From Myxococcales bacterium (GTDB lineage: Bacteria; Myxococcota; Polyangia; Polyangiales; Polyangiaceae), in the NCBI GenBank assembly GCA_020430865.1, contig JAGQIY010000648.1:1-30604 (forward strand): DNA of 30,604 nt, read 5' to 3'. This document shows, in pieces, positions 22,537 to 30,604 of the stretch. The notes beneath the pieces were generated by a model. It did no database searches, had not been told where the DNA came from, and was given only the letters and a program-made list of their open reading frames with translations. A program made the position numbers and the translations under genes. Each line of letters starts with the position of its first letter. Position 1 is the stretch's first letter.

Positions 22537-24288
22537 ATGCGGTATTCACGCGCGCTCCTTCCCACGGTCAAAGAAGCCCCCGCTGACGCGACCACCACCA
22601 GCCACATCTTCCTGCTGCGCGCCGGCTACGTCCGGAGAGTCGGCGCCGGGATCTACTCCTTCCTCCCGCTCGGGGTGAGGGTGCTGCGCAAGATCGAAGC
22701 CATTGTCCGCGAGGAAATGAACCGCGCAGGAGCGGAGGAGGTGTTGTTGCCCGCGCTTCTACCCGCAGAGTATTTCCAGGAGACCAACCGCTGGACGCTG
22801 TTCGGCGACACCCTGATGCGCCTCAAGGATCGCAAGGGCGGCGACTACCACCTCGGCCCCACCCACGAGGAGATCATCACCGACCTCGCGCGCCGCGAGA
22901 TCCACAGCTACCGCGACTTGCCGAAGAACCTCTACCAGGTACAGACCAAGTTCCGGGACGAGCCTCGCCCGCGCGCCGGTCTGCTGCGCTGCCGCGAGTT
23001 CCTGATGAAGGACGCCTACTCCTTCGACGTGAGCGAAGACGCCGCGAAGCAGAGCTACGAGGCCATGCGCGTCGCCTACCGCAACATCTTCGATCGCTGT
23101 GGCTTCCTGTACCGCATGGTCGGCGCGGACTCTGGCGCAATGGGCGGCTCCACGAGCGCCGAGTTCCAGGTCCTGGTGCACAGCGGCGAGGACGTCATCG
23201 CTGCCTGCACCAGCTGCGAGTACGCAGCGAACGCCGAGGTCGCGGCGTCGACGCCCGCGGAGCCTCGTGGTCCGGCAGCTTCCGACGTCCCGGCACTGGA
23301 GAAGGTCGAGACTCCAAAGCAGAAGACCATCGAGGAGGTGTCCAGGTTCTTGAAGCGGGAACCCGCGGATTTCCTGAAGAGCCTGCTCTACGTGGCTGAC
23401 AACGAGGTCGTGATGGCGGTCGTCCGCGGCAACCATGAACTCAACGAGATCAAGCTCGCGCGGGTGCTCGGCGTCGACGAGGTGTTCCTGGCCAGCCCCG
23501 AGGACATCCGCAAGGCGACGGGCGCCGAGGTTGGATTCGCAGGTCCGGTGGGCTTCAAGGGCAAGCTGGTCATCGACCGCGACGCCGCGAGCGTGAGCGA
23601 CGCGATCACTGGCGCGAACGAGACCGACTACCACCTGCTCCACGTGCAGTACGGCCGCGACTTCGAGGGCCAGGTCGCCGACATCCGCATGGTGGCCGAG
23701 GGTGATCCCTGCCCCGAATGCGGCAAGGAGCTGAAGCTCTACCGCGGCATCGAGGCAGGACACATCTTCATCCTCGGTACGCACTACTCGTCCAAGATGG
23801 GCGCGACCTACCTCGACGAGAAGCAGGAGAAGAAGCCCCTGGTCATGGGCTGCTATGGCATCGGCGTCTCCCGCCTGGTCGCTGCCGCCATCGAGCAGCA
23901 CAACGACAAGGACGGCATCTGCTGGCCGATGAGTATTGCGCCCTACCAGGTGCACATCGTGCAGCTGGGGATGGAGCCCGAGGTGGTGAGCGCGGTGAGC
24001 GCCCTCGAAGGTCAGCTGGAAGCAGCCGGCCTGGAGGTGCTGGTGGACGATCGCGAGCAGCGACCCGGTGGCAAGTTCAAGGACGCAGACCTGATCGGTG
24101 TGCCCCTGCGGGTAACCATCGGGGCGCGTTCGCTGCAGAACGGCGGCGTCGAGCTCAAGCTCCGCACGGAGAAGGACCCCAAGAAGGCCGAGCTGGTCCC
24201 CACGGACCAGGCAGCAGCGCGGATCCAGACACTGGTCCAGGAGCTGCTCGCCAATCCGGCGCCGCCTCCTGCCAAGGAAGCGCAGTGA
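22537..24288 (+). CDS. proS: Prolyl-tRNA synthetase (bacterial type with editing domain)
   Basis: 583 aa, normal for the bacterial ProS form. Charges tRNA-Pro in the cytoplasm. Class II motif 1 region GAGIYSFLPLGVRVLRKIE and EEMNRAGAEEVLLPAL at about 28-75; motif 2 FRDEPRPRAGLLRCREFLMK at about 145-165; the INS editing domain lies between motifs 2 and 3, with FLKSLLYVADNEVV and VRGNHELNEIKLARVLG near 280-315 (the Lys of LKSLL corresponds to the editing Lys of E. coli ProRS); motif 3 GCYGIGVSRLVAAAIEQ near 440-456; then the anticodon-binding domain (APYQVHIVQLG onward, VDDREQRPGGKFKDADLIG). The ATG is at the start of homology; no strong Shine-Dalgarno precedes it. Its stop overlaps the next gene's GTG start. 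Confidence 0.97.
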   Translation: MRYSRALLPTVKEAPADATTTSHIFLLRAGYVRRVGAGIYSFLPLGVRVLRKIEAIVREEMNRAGAEEVLLPALLPAEYFQETNRWTLFGDTLMRLKDRKGGDYHLGPTHEEIITDLARREIHSYRDLPKNLYQVQTKFRDEPRPRAGLLRCREFLMKDAYSFDVSEDAAKQSYEAMRVAYRNIFDRCGFLYRMVGADSGAMGGSTSAEFQVLVHSGEDVIAACTSCEYAANAEVAASTPAEPRGPAASDVPALEKVETPKQKTIEEVSRFLKREPADFLKSLLYVADNEVVMAVVRGNHELNEIKLARVLGVDEVFLASPEDIRKATGAEVGFAGPVGFKGKLVIDRDAASVSDAITGANETDYHLLHVQYGRDFEGQVADIRMVAEGDPCPECGKELKLYRGIEAGHIFILGTHYSSKMGATYLDEKQEKKPLVMGCYGIGVSRLVAAAIEQHNDKDGICWPMSIAPYQVHIVQLGMEPEVVSAVSALEGQLEAAGLEVLVDDREQRPGGKFKDADLIGVPLRVTIGARSLQNGGVELKLRTEKDPKKAELVPTDQAAARIQTLVQELLANPAPPPAKEAQ

Positions 24289-25556
24289 GCGCCGGGGGCC
24301 ACGACGGCAGCCCCGACAGCAAGCTCGTCCAGTCTCCGGACAGCGCGAGTCGGGACACCCTCCCGGGGCACTCGAGGGGCGTTGGCTCCACACAGACCGT
24401 CCACGCCGGCGTGCCGGCCGAGCGCCCCCATCACACCCTCGCCCCCAGTATCGCCCAGACCGCGACCTACAAGTTCCAGAACACCGCGGACCTGGTGCAA
24501 TACATGCGTGGCGAAGACGCGGACTCCGGGCGTGAAGAGTACGGTCGCTACGGCAACCCAACGGTGCACGAGCTGGAGCAACGCATGGCGGCGCTGGAAG
24601 GCACCGCGGACTGCGTGGCCTTCTCGAGCGGCATGGCCGCAGTGACCACGCTGCTGCTCGGCTTGACCAAGGCAGGTGACCACGTCGTCCTGTTTCGCGA
24701 CTGCTATCGACGCACCCGCCAGTTCGTTACCCAGATGCTGTCCCGCTTCGGCGTCGAGCACTCGCTGGTGGAGCCCGGAGACCTCGAAGGCCTCGACCGC
24801 GCCATCACGAAGCAGACCAAGGTCGTCGTCAGCGAGTCACCCACCAACCCCTATAATTTCTGCGTGGATTTTGGTGAGATGGTCGCCATCTGCAAGCGCC
24901 ACGGCCGCGTGCGCACCGTCGTGGACGCGACCTTCGCGACCCCTTACAACTGCCGCCCAGCTGAGTTCGGGGTCGACCTGGTGCTGCATAGCGCCACGAA
25001 GTACCTCGGCGGACACAACGATGTGATGGGTGGCGTCGTCTCTGGGCCCGGTCACCTGGTCTCCCTGCTGCGAGAGACCCGGGGGGTGCTCGGTGGGATC
25101 CTGGACCCGCACGCGGCGTTTCTGATCCTGCGCGGCCTGCGCACCCTGGGGATCCGCATGCAGCGTCAGAATCACACGGCCCTCGCGGTGGCTCAGGCTC
25201 TGGAAGCGCACCCAAAGATCGAGCGCGTGTTCTACGCCGGGCTCGAGAGCCACCCGTCCCATGCGATCGCGAGACGGCAGATGCGCGGCTCCGGGGGCAT
25301 CGTGAGCTTCGTCGTGAAGGGTGGTCAAGACGCCGCCAGTCGACTGATCGATGGCTGCCAGCTCGCCACCATCGCCTCCTCGCTCGGCGGCGTGGAGACG
25401 CTGATCGAGCAGCCGCGCTACATGAGCTTCTTCGAGCTCGACGAGGCGGGCCTTCAGAGCGTGGGCATCGATCCCGCTCTCGTCCGCCTCGCGGTCGGCG
25501 TCGAAGAGACCGACGACGTCATCGGCGATCTCCTGCAAGCGCTCGATCGAGTCTAG
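24285..25556 (+). CDS. Cystathionine gamma-synthase-like PLP enzyme
   Basis: 423 aa from a GTG at 24285 that overlaps the proS stop (GTGA); aaggaag four bases upstream supports it. Family: Cys/Met-metabolism PLP enzymes. The Lys that binds PLP is Lys239 in LVLHSATKYLGGHND; Asp214 (VVDATFATP) holds the pyridine nitrogen; YGRYGNPT (about 86-93), AFSSGMAAV (112-120) and SESPTNP (183-189) are family signatures. The C-terminal half (ILRGLRTLGIRMQRQN, EAHPKIERVFYAGLESHP, SLGGVETLIEQP) reads very like plant cystathionine gamma-synthase as I remember it. The likely reaction is condensation of an activated homoserine with cysteine to cystathionine (methionine synthesis), but gamma-lyase or sulfhydrylase activity cannot be excluded. 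The first about 35 residues are variable and may be a tail. Translationally coupled to proS. Confidence 0.88.
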   Translation: MSAGGHDGSPDSKLVQSPDSASRDTLPGHSRGVGSTQTVHAGVPAERPHHTLAPSIAQTATYKFQNTADLVQYMRGEDADSGREEYGRYGNPTVHELEQRMAALEGTADCVAFSSGMAAVTTLLLGLTKAGDHVVLFRDCYRRTRQFVTQMLSRFGVEHSLVEPGDLEGLDRAITKQTKVVVSESPTNPYNFCVDFGEMVAICKRHGRVRTVVDATFATPYNCRPAEFGVDLVLHSATKYLGGHNDVMGGVVSGPGHLVSLLRETRGVLGGILDPHAAFLILRGLRTLGIRMQRQNHTALAVAQALEAHPKIERVFYAGLESHPSHAIARRQMRGSGGIVSFVVKGGQDAASRLIDGCQLATIASSLGGVETLIEQPRYMSFFELDEAGLQSVGIDPALVRLAVGVEETDDVIGDLLQALDRV

Positions 25557-25571
25557 CGGGACAACACAGAT

Positions 25572-25587
25572 GTTGCCTCAGGGCAAC
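25572..25587. terminator. Hairpin at the convergent stop codons
   Basis: gttgcc (25572-25577) pairs with ggcaac (25582-25587) across a four-base loop. The gap between the two convergent genes is only 21 bases, and the stop codon of the minus-strand lipoprotein (25578-25580) lies in the loop. Likely a compact bidirectional terminator; no T-tract. Confidence 0.45.
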
Positions 25588-27263
25588 GTCGGTGCGGCGG
25601 ATTCGACCCAGACGAGCGGTCCCGTGGCCAGCTCCTCCGAGGTCTCCTCGGGGCGCAGGGGCACCAGCGCTCGGCCGTCGTCACTCAGCGCCAAGACTCG
25701 TGCCTGCTTGCCCAGCACCCGCCCTGCGCCGAGATCGATCCACTGCGGCGACACCCACGAGAAGCGTCCGCGGTGCAGCTCCTCGCTGACCTCGTCCACC
25801 TTCGCGCCGAGGTCCAGCCAGGCGCTCTTGTCCCCCGAGCTCTCAGCTGCCTGCGCATCGAACAGCCAGAGTGAGTTTCCCCTCCGCACCAGTGCATGCG
25901 CCTCGTACGTGTGCAGCACGATGTCTCCGACCTTCAGCGGCAAGACCTCCGTGTTCTGCAGATCCAGGACCCGGGTCTCGCTGCCGGGGTAGAAGTGCAG
26001 GAGTCGCGGCCCACTGAGGGCGCCCGCCCAGGTGTCTCCGCGGATCGGTGCCAGATCGAAGCCGAGGGGCTTGCGCTCGATCTGGCCACCTCCGAGGAGC
26101 CGCACGAGCTCCACGGCGTGGCGGTAGTTGTGCGTCTTCTTGACTTGCTCTCTGCTCGGCTCACACGCCACGACCAGACTGTTCCGCGCGGCGTCGGCGT
26201 ACAGGACGCGAGGCTCGCAGTCCTCGAGGTCGAGCGCTTCGCTGTGAGGCCGTCCGCGGCGGTAGGCACGACTGAAGAGCTTCGGCGAGGCTCCGCGGTA
26301 GATCAGTCGCTTGCCGAGCGGCGTCACGAGGCCGTCCCGCCGCTCGAGCTTCGCGGGCTTGCCGCGGGACACGTCGCCTAGATACAAGCTGCGCGTGTAG
26401 ACTCGGTCGCCGCGCCCTGGATAGACGCTGTACGTCGCCCGTGAGGAAACGCAGCGCTTGCTCACCCCCGATCCCTGCTCCGGGAGCGGCCAGTCGAAGC
26501 GGCCATTTTTGTTGGTGTCATCGATCAACACCTCGAGCACCAGCCAGTTGCCTGTCGCGTCGAGGCGCAGCCGGTACACGCTGCCGCGCCCCGGGTCGAA
26601 GACCCGCTCCGTGCCGCTCTCGAGATCGCGCAGGACCAGCTGTTCCTTGCGCTGTCCTGGCAGCATGCCCGACTCGTGAGCGCCCAGTCGCAAGTATGCC
26701 AGTTTCCCCGCGGCATCGAATGAGAGCGCCCGATGGGGCAAGTCTCTGCTGACGTCATCCCGAGCGTCTGCCCCCAGGGCGCTCAGATCCGTGGCTTCTC
26801 CGCTGAAATCGTCGAAGAGCTCCAGCCTTCCTTCGCGCCGCAGCAGCAGCCAACGACCACTCGGATCCGCGTCGATGAACTCGTCGAGGGGCGTGCCCTC
26901 CCCCGCGCCGCGCACGAGGTAGCTGCGCACAGCGTCCCCCAGCAGCTCCCCTCGTGGCCCGACGTGAAAAGCGACCTGACCATCACCGTCGCTGTCTTCG
27001 CGTGCCTGACACAGCGCAACCCAGCGCCGATTGCCGCTCGCGCGCTGCAGCAACAGCGGCCCCGGCGCGGCGATGCTGCCCTCCGGTAAGGGCTGGGGCG
27101 TCTTCGGACTGGCGACCTCTGGCGACTTCACGCGTGGAGACGCTGGGGGGTGCGGAGGTGGCGTCCCCAGGCTCGGCACATCCACCTGAGCGCCGCCGCA
27201 GCCGAGCAGACTCAGCGCAGCGATCACCCACGCGGGTCTACGGAAGGCGTCGCTGACTCCCAT
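25578..27263 (-). CDS. Putative lipoprotein with beta-propeller-like repeats
   Basis: 561 aa from the ATG at 27263, supported by CAGGAC four bases upstream and by a clean signal (MGVSDAFRRPAWVIAALSLLGCGG; lipobox LLGC, Cys22). The open frame extends further upstream but without a signal peptide. A Pro/Ser-rich stretch covers 25-60. The rest is a series of strand-turn units with Asp/Gly turns, such as EGRLELFDDFSGEATDL, LSFDAAGKLAYLRLG, LDATGNWLVLEV, NSLWLFDAQAAESSGD and ARVLALSDDGRALVPL, which looks like a WD40/TolB-like propeller. DDTNKNGRFDWP resembles a calcium-binding DxNxDGxxD loop with substitutions. No catalytic motif; function unknown, probably periplasmic. Divergent from the next lipoprotein gene, with start codons 24 bases apart. 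Confidence 0.82.
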   Translation of the reverse strand: MGVSDAFRRPAWVIAALSLLGCGGAQVDVPSLGTPPPHPPASPRVKSPEVASPKTPQPLPEGSIAAPGPLLLQRASGNRRWVALCQAREDSDGDGQVAFHVGPRGELLGDAVRSYLVRGAGEGTPLDEFIDADPSGRWLLLRREGRLELFDDFSGEATDLSALGADARDDVSRDLPHRALSFDAAGKLAYLRLGAHESGMLPGQRKEQLVLRDLESGTERVFDPGRGSVYRLRLDATGNWLVLEVLIDDTNKNGRFDWPLPEQGSGVSKRCVSSRATYSVYPGRGDRVYTRSLYLGDVSRGKPAKLERRDGLVTPLGKRLIYRGASPKLFSRAYRRGRPHSEALDLEDCEPRVLYADAARNSLVVACEPSREQVKKTHNYRHAVELVRLLGGGQIERKPLGFDLAPIRGDTWAGALSGPRLLHFYPGSETRVLDLQNTEVLPLKVGDIVLHTYEAHALVRRGNSLWLFDAQAAESSGDKSAWLDLGAKVDEVSEELHRGRFSWVSPQWIDLGAGRVLGKQARVLALSDDGRALVPLRPEETSEELATGPLVWVESAAPTLP

Positions 27264-27287
27264 CGCTGTCCTGCTATCATCTGAGCC

Positions 27288-27785
27288 ATGCCTCGTCGAT
27301 CCTTGCGTCTCGCCCTGTCTCTGCTCGTCCCCTGTCTCGCGCTCTCGAGTGGCGCGGGTTGCGGCAGCAAGGACTCGGTGGCCCTGAGCGCCTGGATCAG
27401 CAACGAAGATTTCACCCTGCAGGCGGGAACGCTGGGCAACCGCCTCACTGGCTCCTTCGTGTTGCACCTGGAGCTCGGGCCCGAGGCCTCGGGCAGCACC
27501 GAAGTGAGCCTGGAGGATTTCGCGTTGGGTCCAGCCGGTGGCGTCGGAGATCTGGTCCCTGGCTTCGCACCAGAGACCACGGAGAGCTTTCCCGTGACGC
27601 TCGCCGCCGGGGACAAGCGCCAGATCACGCTCACGTTGCCCGACAGCGACACGCTGAGCGAAGCGGAGGTCACGGCCGTCTGCGAAGGCGACGTGGAAGT
27701 GCGCGCGTCGCTTCGGGACAGCTTGAGCGACAACGCCGTCACCTCGGTGCGTGGCGCGGCGATCAGCATCAGCGGTTGTCCCTGA
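27288..27785 (+). CDS. Small putative lipoprotein
   Basis: 165 aa. Signal peptide with lipobox SGAGC (MPRRSLRLALSLLVPCLALSSGAGCGSK, Cys25 predicted as the anchor). The mature part is acidic and beta-rich (LTGSFVLHLELGPEASGSTE, VTLAAGDKRQITLTLPDSD) and contains two further cysteines (AVCEG and the C-terminal SGCP) that could form a disulfide. Not a family I recognise. No clear Shine-Dalgarno before the ATG. Its promoter must overlap the 5' end of the divergent propeller-like lipoprotein gene, since only 24 bases separate the two starts. Confidence 0.75.
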   Translation: MPRRSLRLALSLLVPCLALSSGAGCGSKDSVALSAWISNEDFTLQAGTLGNRLTGSFVLHLELGPEASGSTEVSLEDFALGPAGGVGDLVPGFAPETTESFPVTLAAGDKRQITLTLPDSDTLSEAEVTAVCEGDVEVRASLRDSLSDNAVTSVRGAAISISGCP

Positions 27786-27800
27786 CGACGCTCCGCGTCG
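27786..27800 (+). terminator. Small hairpin directly after the stop codon
   Basis: cgacgc and gcgtcg pair across a three-base loop starting at the first base after the TGA at 27783-27785. A second weak hairpin (cagtgc / gcactg) follows near 27812-27833. No T-tract; weak evidence for termination ahead of icmF. Confidence 0.3.
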
Positions 27801-27879
27801 CAAGCTCGCCGCAGTGCCTGAACACCTGCACTGAAGCCTGAATCCACAGCGCTTCACGGCTTTTGAGGCGCTGCACATC

Positions 27880-27893
27880 GCGCTATGTAGCGC
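27880..27893 (+). promoter_or_regulatory. Short palindrome just upstream of the icmF start
   Basis: gcgct-atgt-agcgc forms a 5-base stem ending two bases before the GTG at 27896. A possible promoter overlaps it: TTGAGG at 27863-27868 and TATGTA at 27884-27889, spacing 15, which would put transcription at or very near the GTG. No Shine-Dalgarno is visible. Speculative. Confidence 0.25.
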
Positions 27894-27895
27894 TC

Positions 27896-30604
27896 GTGGA
27901 TCAGACTCAAAGCGTGGAGTCTCAGGACTCTCAAGCCAGCAAGCAACCCGTCGCCCAGTCCGGCAACGGGCATGTGTCTCCCTACAAGCCCACGCACCAC
28001 GTGCGCTTGGTGACGGCAGCTTCGCTCTTCGACGGTCACGACGCGGCGATCAACATCATGCGCCGCATCCTCCAGGCGTCGGGCGCGGAGGTGATCCACC
28101 TCGGACACAACCGCTCGGTCGCCGAGATCGTCGACTGCGCCATCCAGGAAGACGCCCAGGGCATCTGCCTCACGAGCTACCAGGGTGGTCACGTCGAGTA
28201 CCTGAAGTACATGCACGACCTGCTGAAGGAACGCGGGGCCAGGATCAAGATTTTCGGGGGGGGAGGGGGAACCATCCTGCCCAGCGAAATCGAAGAGCTC
28301 CACGCCTACGGCATCGACCGCATCTACTCTCCGGACGACGGTCGCTCGCTGGGCCTGCAAGGCATGATCGACGACGTCATGCGCCAGTGCGACTTCGCCG
28401 TTGGTAAGCCGAGCGACGCGGACGAGCTCCTCCCTGAAATCCAGAGCGACAAGCCCGCGGTGCTGGCGCGCTTGATCTCCTTGGTCGAGAATTACCCGGA
28501 GGAAACGCAAGCGCTGCAGGCCGAGCTCAGCGCGAAGAGCGCGGCGATCAAGACTCCGGTCCTCGGCATCACGGGTACCGGCGGCGCGGGCAAATCGAGC
28601 CTGGTAGACGAGCTGGTGCGGCGCTTCTTGCTGGACCACCCGGACAAGCGCATGGCGATCATCAGCGTCGATCCGTCGAAACGGAAGAGCGGTGGCGCGC
28701 TGCTCGGCGACCGCATCCGCATGAACTCGATCCACGACGATCGCGTCTACATGCGCTCCCTCGCGACCCGGCAGAGCAACCTCGCGCTCAGCCGCTATGT
28801 CAAGCACAGCATCCAGCTGGCGAAGCTCGCCGGCTTCGATCTGGTGATCGTCGAGACGAGCGGTATCGGACAGAGCGACACGGAGATCACGGAGCACTCC
28901 GACGTCGCGCTGTACGTGATGACCGCCGAATATGGCGCGGCGACGCAGCTCGAGAAGATCGACATGCTCGACTTCGCCGACGTGATTGCGATCAACAAGT
29001 TCGACAAGCGGGGCAGCCTGGACGCCTTGCGCGACGTGCGTCGCCAGTACAAGCGCAACCACCAGCTGTTCCAGGCGCAGGACGACGAGCTTCCCATCTT
29101 TGGCAGCATCGCATCCCAGTTCAACGACCCCGGGACCACGCAGCTCTACCGGCGCTTGATGCAGACCATCGCGGAGAAGACGGGCGCCAGCGACCTCGGG
29201 CCGCGACGCGAGCTCTCGGCCGCGGAGTACGAGAAGCGCTACGTGATCCCGCCGGAGCGGGTGCGCTACCTCGCGGAGATCTGCGACAGCAGCAAGGCGT
29301 ACGACGAGTTCGTGGACACCCAGGCGGGGTACGCCAGCGCGCTGTACCAGCTGCATGGCGCGCTGAAGCTGCTTGGCAGCGCAAACACCGCTCCTCCCCC
29401 CCAGAACAAGCGCGATGTGAGCGCCCTGGTGCCGGACCTGAAGAGCGAAGATGGAGACGCGACGCTCTCTGTTGCACCAGTCGCAAAGGCGCTGGTCGAT
29501 CGCTACCTCGAGATCGAAGCGAAGCTCGATCGCGAGTGCAAGCGCCTGCTCACCGAGTGGCCGGCGACGGTCGCCCGTTACCGTGCGGATTTTTACGAGT
29601 ACAGGGTGCGTGACAAGGTGTTCAAACAGAGCTTGTTCACGGAGTCGCTGTCTCACCTCAAGGTGCCGAAGGTCGCCCTGCCCCGCTACGAGGACTGGGG
29701 CGACGTGCTGCGCTGGTTGCTCACGGAGAACCTGCCGGGCGAGTTTCCGTACGCGGCCGGTGTGTTCCCCTTGAAGCGTCAGGGCGAAGACCCCGCGCGC
29801 ATGTTCGCGGGCGAGGGCGGCCCCGAGCGCACCAACAAGCGCTTCCACTACGTCTCTCGCGGCTTGCCCGCCAAGCGCCTCTCCACGGCCTTCGACTCGG
29901 TCACGCTGTACGGCGAAGACCCGGATCACCGCCCGGACATCTACGGCAAGATCGGCAACAGCGGCGTGTCCATCGCCAACGTCGACGACGCGAAGAAGCT
30001 GTACAGCGGCTTCGACCTGTCGAGCCCCTCGACCAGCGTCTCGATGACGATCAACGGCCCCGCGCCCATGCTGCTCGGCTTCTTCCTGAACGCCGCGGTG
30101 GATCAGGGCTGCGAGCGCTACATTCGCGAACAAGGTTTGATCGCGGACGTGGAGAGCAAGATGGACGCTCTGTACAAGGAGCGCGGCTTGCCGCGTCCCC
30201 GGTACAACGGGTCACTTCCTGAAGGAAACGATGGACTGGGTTTGTTGCTGCTCGGCGTGAGCGGCGACGAGGTGCTGCCCGCCGAGAGCTACCAGAAGAT
30301 CAAGGCGGACGTGCTCTCCAAGGTGCGCGGCACCGTGCAGGCAGACATCCTCAAGGAGGATCAGGCGCAGAACACCTGCATCTTCTCCACGGAGTTCGCC
30401 CTGCGGATGATGGGGGACATCCAGCAGTACTTCATCGATCACCGGGTGCGGAACTTCTACTCGGTGTCGATCAGCGGCTATCACATCGCCGAGGCTGGGG
30501 CGAACCCCATCAGTCAGCTAGCCTTCACCCTGGCCAACGGCTTCACATTCGTCGAGTACTACCTCTCCCGAGGCATGAACATCGACGACTTCGCGCCGAA
30601 CTTC
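27896..30604 (+). CDS. icmF: Fused isobutyryl-CoA mutase IcmF (3' end outside the window)
   Basis: 903 codons with no stop, running off the right edge; IcmF is about 1,090 aa, so roughly the last 180 residues are missing. It interconverts isobutyryl-CoA and n-butyryl-CoA with adenosylcobalamin. Order: B12-binding domain (about 30-165; FDGHDAA with the cobalt-ligand His48, and [10 protein letters not shown]), G-protein chaperone (P-loop GTGGAGKS at 227-234, [32 protein letters not shown] as the NKxD motif), linker, and substrate-binding mutase domain ([20 protein letters not shown] onward, [20 protein letters not shown] near the end). Phe637 in RMFAG stands where methylmalonyl-CoA mutase has Tyr, which supports isobutyryl/butyryl specificity. 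GTG at 27896 is the first plausible start; the open frame extends back to 27842 (a TTG at 27863), and GTG codons at 27914 and 27974 are alternatives. Confidence 0.93.
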   Translation, partial: MDQTQSVESQDSQASKQPVAQSGNGHVSPYKPTHHVRLVTAASLFDGHDAAINIMRRILQASGAEVIHLGHNRSVAEIVDCAIQEDAQGICLTSYQGGHVEYLKYMHDLLKERGARIKIFGGGGGTILPSEIEELHAYGIDRIYSPDDGRSLGLQGMIDDVMRQCDFAVGKPSDADELLPEIQSDKPAVLARLISLVENYPEETQALQAELSAKSAAIKTPVLGITGTGGAGKSSLVDELVRRFLLDHPDKRMAIISVDPSKRKSGGALLGDRIRMNSIHDDRVYMRSLATRQSNLALSRYVKHSIQLAKLAGFDLVIVETSGIGQSDTEITEHSDVALYVMTAEYGAATQLEKIDMLDFADVIAINKFDKRGSLDALRDVRRQYKRNHQLFQAQDDELPIFGSIASQFNDPGTTQLYRRLMQTIAEKTGASDLGPRRELSAAEYEKRYVIPPERVRYLAEICDSSKAYDEFVDTQAGYASALYQLHGALKLLGSANTAPPPQNKRDVSALVPDLKSEDGDATLSVAPVAKALVDRYLEIEAKLDRECKRLLTEWPATVARYRADFYEYRVRDKVFKQSLFTESLSHLKVPKVALPRYEDWGDVLRWLLTENLPGEFPYAAGVFPLKRQGEDPARMFAGEGGPERTNKRFHYVSRGLPAKRLSTAFDSVTLYGEDPDHRPDIYGKIGNSGVSIANVDDAKKLYSGFDLSSPSTSVSMTINGPAPMLLGFFLNAAVDQGCERYIREQGLIADVESKMDALYKERGLPRPRYNGSLPEGNDGLGLLLLGVSGDEVLPAESYQKIKADVLSKVRGTVQADILKEDQAQNTCIFSTEFALRMMGDIQQYFIDHRVRNFYSVSISGYHIAEAGANPISQLAFTLANGFTFVEYYLSRGMNIDDFAPNF

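Noticed and set aside
22759..24561. A 600-codon open frame on the minus strand
   Set aside because: Antisense to proS and the start of the CGS gene, both of which have clear family motifs; long shadows are expected in GC-rich DNA.
27854..30133. A 759-codon open frame on the minus strand
   Set aside because: It is the antisense shadow of icmF. Its translation is Arg/Leu/Val/Asp-rich without domain resemblance, whereas the plus strand encodes unmistakable IcmF motifs throughout.

Overview
The window is GC-rich bacterial DNA, most likely from a myxobacterium (Myxococcota, probably the Polyangiales side). The markers are a metalloprotease ending in a MYXO-CTERM-type tail, many lipoproteins with Gly/Ser/Asn-rich linkers after the lipid-anchor cysteine, an AgmX/PglI-type C-terminal domain, tandem type IV pilus retraction ATPases, and a fused isobutyryl-CoA mutase. 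This assignment is inferred from protein families; no rRNA or other taxonomic marker is present. I see 20 protein genes (one frameshifted, one cut by the right edge), no tRNA or rRNA gene, no insertion sequence, no prophage and no CRISPR array.

Layout. 1-5.1 kb: a lipoprotein with a conserved beta-rich domain, a DUF4202 protein, a secreted FTP/HExxH metalloprotease, and a two-domain cytidine deaminase. 5.1-8.4 kb: a tight minus-strand operon of a long PilT-like ATPase, a canonical-length PilT and a small internally duplicated protein. 8.6-10.8 kb: a divergently placed RlmN-like radical SAM enzyme coupled by an ATGA overlap to a gene that reads like a degenerate kinase plus winged helix but is broken by a frameshift. 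10.9-21.9 kb: a run of cell-envelope proteins (Cys-rich Sel1-repeat lipoprotein, DUF4139 lipoprotein with an OmpA-like insert, IgGFc-binding-like lipoprotein, a large unrecognised lipoprotein, an AgmX/PglI-type lipoprotein, a Gly-Ser-Gly-Ala-Gln repeat lipoprotein). 22.5-25.6 kb: prolyl-tRNA synthetase overlapping a cystathionine gamma-synthase-like enzyme. 25.6-27.8 kb: two divergent lipoproteins with start codons 24 bases apart. 27.9 kb to the end: the fused isobutyryl-CoA mutase icmF, about 903 codons of a roughly 1,090-codon gene.

Most genes look like unlinked housekeeping and envelope functions. Clear functional units are the pilus ATPase operon (twitching motility), the RlmN-like/pseudokinase pair and the proS/CGS pair. 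Several convergent gene pairs are separated by strong inverted repeats that look like bidirectional terminators. I found no obvious defence island or biosynthetic cluster. The most promising oddities are: complementary His-box substitutions in the two pilus ATPases; the frameshifted pseudokinase behind the RlmN-like gene; the OmpA-like insert in the DUF4139 protein; a hairpin that buries the ribosome binding site of that gene; and the overlap of a tRNA synthetase with a plant-like cystathionine gamma-synthase.
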